Shown here piece by piece: positions 61,261 through 64,000 of a DNA stretch of 64,000 bases. The stretch comes from Vreelandella stevensii S18214 (lineage in GTDB: Bacteria > Pseudomonadota > Gammaproteobacteria > Pseudomonadales > Halomonadaceae), in contig NZ_AJTS01000010.1 of NCBI RefSeq assembly GCF_000275725.1, positions 62,001 to 126,000 on the forward strand, written 5' to 3'. The notes beneath the pieces were generated by a model. It saw only the letters and a program-made list of their open reading frames with translations, made no database searches and was not told where the DNA came from. The position numbers were made by a program, and so were the translations under genes. Position 1 is the first letter of the stretch; each line of letters begins with the position of its first letter.

Positions 61261-61396
61261 GGCACTCCCTCTTTAACTGGAACTGGCTGATATGACGGTC
61301 GAGTAGGTGATGGCCACCGTCGCGTGGCCGTCGCGATCATGAACTATTTGGCCAAATGACGTTCTGACCATTGTACCCTGAGAGGATTCCCTGACG

Positions 61397-61732
61397 ATGG
61401 CACGATTATCTAGCTGGTGGTTGTTTCGTCGCTTGAAAGGTCGGGCCTGGGCCATCAAACGAGTAGCCCGTGCGCTCACGCTTTTCCTGCCCATGACCCG
61501 CGACGTACTGCGTGGCAGCTTCAGGCCGGTGCCTTGGGCCGCCTTCGGCACCATGGCTCTGGCACTGGCCTATCTGGTCATGCCCTTTGATCTCATCCCT
61601 GATTTCCTGGTCATCATTGGTCTGGTCGACGATGTGCTGATCGTCGGTTGGCTGTTGAACCGTGTGGATCGCCACCTGGCCGAATATCGCGCCTGGAAAG
61701 CCGAGAACGAGGCAGCGTCGACGGCTGCCTGA
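61397..61732 (+). CDS. DUF1232 (YkvA-like) membrane protein
   Basis: A 111-residue protein with basic N-terminus and two hydrophobic helices (about 55-95) containing the DUF1232 signature MPFDLIPDFLVIIGLVDDVLIV. Function unknown. Divergent from slt. Confidence 0.9.
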   Translation: MARLSSWWLFRRLKGRAWAIKRVARALTLFLPMTRDVLRGSFRPVPWAAFGTMALALAYLVMPFDLIPDFLVIIGLVDDVLIVGWLLNRVDRHLAEYRAWKAENEAASTAA

Positions 61733-61859
61733 TCGGCGCGGCTGGTTGGCTAGCGCTTGAAATCCCATCACTTATCCCCATATTGCCTTCATCCTGTTCT
61801 ACGCCTCTGCCTGGCTGGCAGAGGCGACACGCCACACGAAATAGATGAGGGCTAAGCGC

Positions 61860-63764
61860 ATGACCACGGCGACCCACGAAGAAACCCTTGGCTTTCAAAC
61901 CGAAGTCAAGCAGCTTCTGAACCTGATGATCCACTCCCTGTACTCCAACCGGGAGATATTCCTGCGTGAGCTGATTTCCAACGCGGCGGATGCCTGCGAC
62001 AAGCTGCGCTATGCAGCCCTGGACAACGACGCCCTGTACGAAGGTGACAGCGAGCTGCGCATCGAAATCGAGCACGACCGTGATGCCAATACCATCACCT
62101 TGCGTGACAACGGTATCGGCATGAACCGCGAAGATGTCATCGCCAACCTGGGGACCATCGCGCGTTCAGGCACCGCCGAGTTTCTCAAGCAGCTTTCCGG
62201 TGAACAGCAGAAGGATGCCAAGCTGATCGGTCAGTTCGGTGTCGGTTTCTACTCTGGCTTCATTGTGGCAGACGAAGTCGCCGTTCGCACTCGCAAGGCG
62301 GGCACCGCCGCGTCGGAAGGCGTCGAGTGGCGCTCGCGGGGCGAAGGTGAGTTCACCGTGGCCGATATCGAGCGCGAGGTGCACGGCACCGAAATCACCC
62401 TGCACCTGAAAGAAGATGCCAAAGAGTTTGCCGACGACTACCGCCTGCAAAGCCTGGTGCGCAAGTACTCCGATCACATCGAAGTGCCGGTGCGCATGCC
62501 CAGGACCGAGTCCGCTCGTGACGACGAGGGTAACGAGATCGAAGGCAGTGAAGTCACCACCTGGGAAACCGTCAACGAAGCCACGGCGCTGTGGGCACGT
62601 CCCAAGAGCGACGTGTCGGACGACGAGTACAAGGCGTTCTACAAGCACGTGGCCCACGACTTCAGCGACCCGCTGACCTGGAGCCACAACAAGGTCGAGG
62701 GCAAGCTGGAGTACACCAGCCTGCTCTACGTGCCGGGCCGTGCACCGTTCGACATGTTCGACCGTGACGGTTCCCGAGGCGTCAAGCTGTACGTTCAGCG
62801 GGTATTCATCATGGATGACGCCGAACAGTTCCTGCCGCTCTACCTGCGTTTCATCAAGGGCGTACTGGACACCCGCGATTTGTCGCTGAACGTCTCTCGT
62901 GAGCTGCTGCAGCAGGATCCCAAGGTCGACAAGATCAAGGGCGCCTTGACCAAGCGTGCCCTGGACATGCTCAAGAAGCTTTCCAAGGATAGCGAACAGT
63001 ACCAGACGTTCTGGAACACCTTTGGCAGCGTGCTGAAAGAAGGGCCGGGTGAAGACTTCGCCAACCGCGAGAAAATCGCCGGTTTGCTGCGCTTTGCTTC
63101 CACGCATACCGACACGTCTGCCCAGGAGCACTCCCTGGCCGAGTACGTCGAGCGCATGAAAGAAGGTCAGAAGAAAATCTACTACGTGGTGGCCGACAGC
63201 TTCAATGCCGCGAAGAACAGCCCTCACCTGGAGATCTTCCGCAAGAAAGGCATCGAGGTGCTGCTACTCTCCGATCGTATCGATGAGTGGCTGATGAGCC
63301 ACCTGACCGAGTTCGACGGCAAGTCTTTCGCCGACGTGGCCAAAGGCGAGCTGGACCTGGGCGATGTCGAAGACGAAGCCGAGAAGCAGGCTCAAGAAGA
63401 GACCGCCAAGGCAAAAGAGGCGCTGGTCAAGCGCGTTCAGGAGGCGCTGGGCGAGCACGTGCAGTCGGTGAAGGTCACTCACCGTCTGACCGACTCGCCT
63501 GCCTGTGTGGTGCTGCCGGAGCATGAGATGGGCTATCAGATGCGGCGCATCATGGAGGCCGCGGGGCAGAAGCTGCCCGACGTGAAGCCCATTCTCGAGC
63601 TCAACCCCGATCATGCGCTGGTGGCAAGACTCGAAGGCAGCGAAGGCGAGCTGTTTGCCCAGCTGGCGCATATTCTGCTCGATCAGGCGATCATCGCCGA
63701 AGGTGGCCACCTGGACGACCCGGCGGCTTACGTGAAGCGGCTGAACAGCGTACTGACCGCGTGA
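61860..63764 (+). CDS. htpG: Molecular chaperone HtpG (Hsp90)
   Basis: The 634-residue Hsp90 homologue has the GHKL ATPase motifs [28 protein letters not shown] and [15 protein letters not shown] 61860 has GAGGG eight bases upstream; ATG 61845 is in frame, but that site lies inside it. Typical length for the family. A strong terminator follows. Confidence 0.97.
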   Translation: MTTATHEETLGFQTEVKQLLNLMIHSLYSNREIFLRELISNAADACDKLRYAALDNDALYEGDSELRIEIEHDRDANTITLRDNGIGMNREDVIANLGTIARSGTAEFLKQLSGEQQKDAKLIGQFGVGFYSGFIVADEVAVRTRKAGTAASEGVEWRSRGEGEFTVADIEREVHGTEITLHLKEDAKEFADDYRLQSLVRKYSDHIEVPVRMPRTESARDDEGNEIEGSEVTTWETVNEATALWARPKSDVSDDEYKAFYKHVAHDFSDPLTWSHNKVEGKLEYTSLLYVPGRAPFDMFDRDGSRGVKLYVQRVFIMDDAEQFLPLYLRFIKGVLDTRDLSLNVSRELLQQDPKVDKIKGALTKRALDMLKKLSKDSEQYQTFWNTFGSVLKEGPGEDFANREKIAGLLRFASTHTDTSAQEHSLAEYVERMKEGQKKIYYVVADSFNAAKNSPHLEIFRKKGIEVLLLSDRIDEWLMSHLTEFDGKSFADVAKGELDLGDVEDEAEKQAQEETAKAKEALVKRVQEALGEHVQSVKVTHRLTDSPACVVLPEHEMGYQMRRIMEAAGQKLPDVKPILELNPDHALVARLEGSEGELFAQLAHILLDQAIIAEGGHLDDPAAYVKRLNSVLTA

Positions 63765-63784
63765 TGCCCATCCGTTGAGGGATG

Positions 63785-63821
63785 CGGCCCGCCTGGCCTG
63801 CCAGGCGGGCCGTTTGTTTTT
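63785..63821 (+). terminator. Intrinsic terminator after htpG
   Basis: A 12-bp stem CGGCCCGCCTGG / CCAGGCGGGCCG with loop CCTG and the T-rich tract TTTGTTTTT. Confidence 0.92.
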
Positions 63822-63901
63822 CAGCCTGTTTTGAACGGCGAAGGCGGCCGTTGGTGATAAAGTAGGTTTCACTATGAATGCTAAACGATCAGGATGTCAT
63901 C

Positions 63902-64000
63902 ATGGCGGATGAGCAACAGATTAAGGTCGCCGTGCTGGGCGGGGGGAGTTTTGGTACCGCCTTGGCCAGCATTGCGGCAGACAACGGTGCCCAGGTGCGC
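63902..64000 (+). CDS. gpsA: Glycerol-3-phosphate dehydrogenase [NAD(P)+], N-terminal part (cut by window edge)
   Basis: The first 33 codons read [20 protein letters not shown]..., with the Rossmann GGGSFGTA motif typical of GpsA, which makes sn-glycerol-3-phosphate for phospholipids. The rest lies outside the window. Confidence 0.85.
   Translation, partial: MADEQQIKVAVLGGGSFGTALASIAADNGAQVR

Overview
The window is GC-rich, densely coded chromosomal DNA with no rRNA, tRNA, CRISPR array or transposase that I could see. Gene content and order fit a gammaproteobacterium of the Halomonas type (Halomonadaceae). The block queG / nnr-tsaE-amiB-mutL-miaA-hfq-hflX-hflK-hflC-purA, with psd-rsgA-orn beside it, is the classic gammaproteobacterial arrangement. 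The acidic exported proteins and the guanidine-use operon suit a moderately halophilic environmental bacterium. The genus is inferred from memory, not from a search.

Layout. 1-2.8 kb: a leftward tungstate-type ABC transporter operon (tupB-tupC-tupA, the last cut by the window edge) divergent from a helix-turn-helix regulator fused to a periplasmic-binding-protein-like domain. 2.8-5.4 kb: a DJ-1/PfpI protein, an App1-type phosphatase and a membrane zinc peptidase. 5.4-9 kb: cmoA-cmoB (tRNA wobble uridine modification) and pgi. 9-14.2 kb: parE-parC (topoisomerase IV) and serB. 14.2-19.8 kb: a lipoprotein, a NaChBac-like voltage-gated channel, leuA, a vapBC toxin-antitoxin pair flanked by a 14-bp direct repeat, and an unrecognised membrane protein.

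19.8-31.5 kb: the most interesting part, a leftward nine-gene operon preceded by a textbook guanidine-I (ykkC) riboswitch on the minus strand at about 31,380-31,490. It encodes a NitT/TauT-type ABC importer, two DUF1989 proteins (carboxyguanidine deiminase), a biotin-dependent guanidine ('urea') carboxylase, a 2-oxoglutarate/Fe(II) oxygenase, an uncharacterised 238-residue protein and allophanate hydrolase. The riboswitch shows that the inducer is guanidine. Import, carboxylation, deimination and allophanate hydrolysis would turn guanidine into ammonia and CO2. The oxygenase and its translationally coupled partner are not needed for that core pathway. They are the best candidates for an undescribed extension, for example releasing guanidine from a substituted guanidine.

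31.7-34.5 kb: epmB / efp / epmA, a complete set for beta-lysylation of elongation factor P. 34.5-39.2 kb: psd, a rhodanese, rsgA, orn and queG. 39.3-52.4 kb: the nnr...hfq-hflXKC-hisZ-purA superoperon. 52.5-64 kb: cobO, yajQ, pepN, a YegS-like lipid kinase, an acidic repeat lipoprotein, a cold-shock protein, a LysE-family exporter, slt, a DUF1232 protein, htpG and the first 33 codons of gpsA. Strong intrinsic terminators follow hflC, purA, htpG, efp and the cold-shock gene.

All identifications come from reading motifs and family features. No database search was run.
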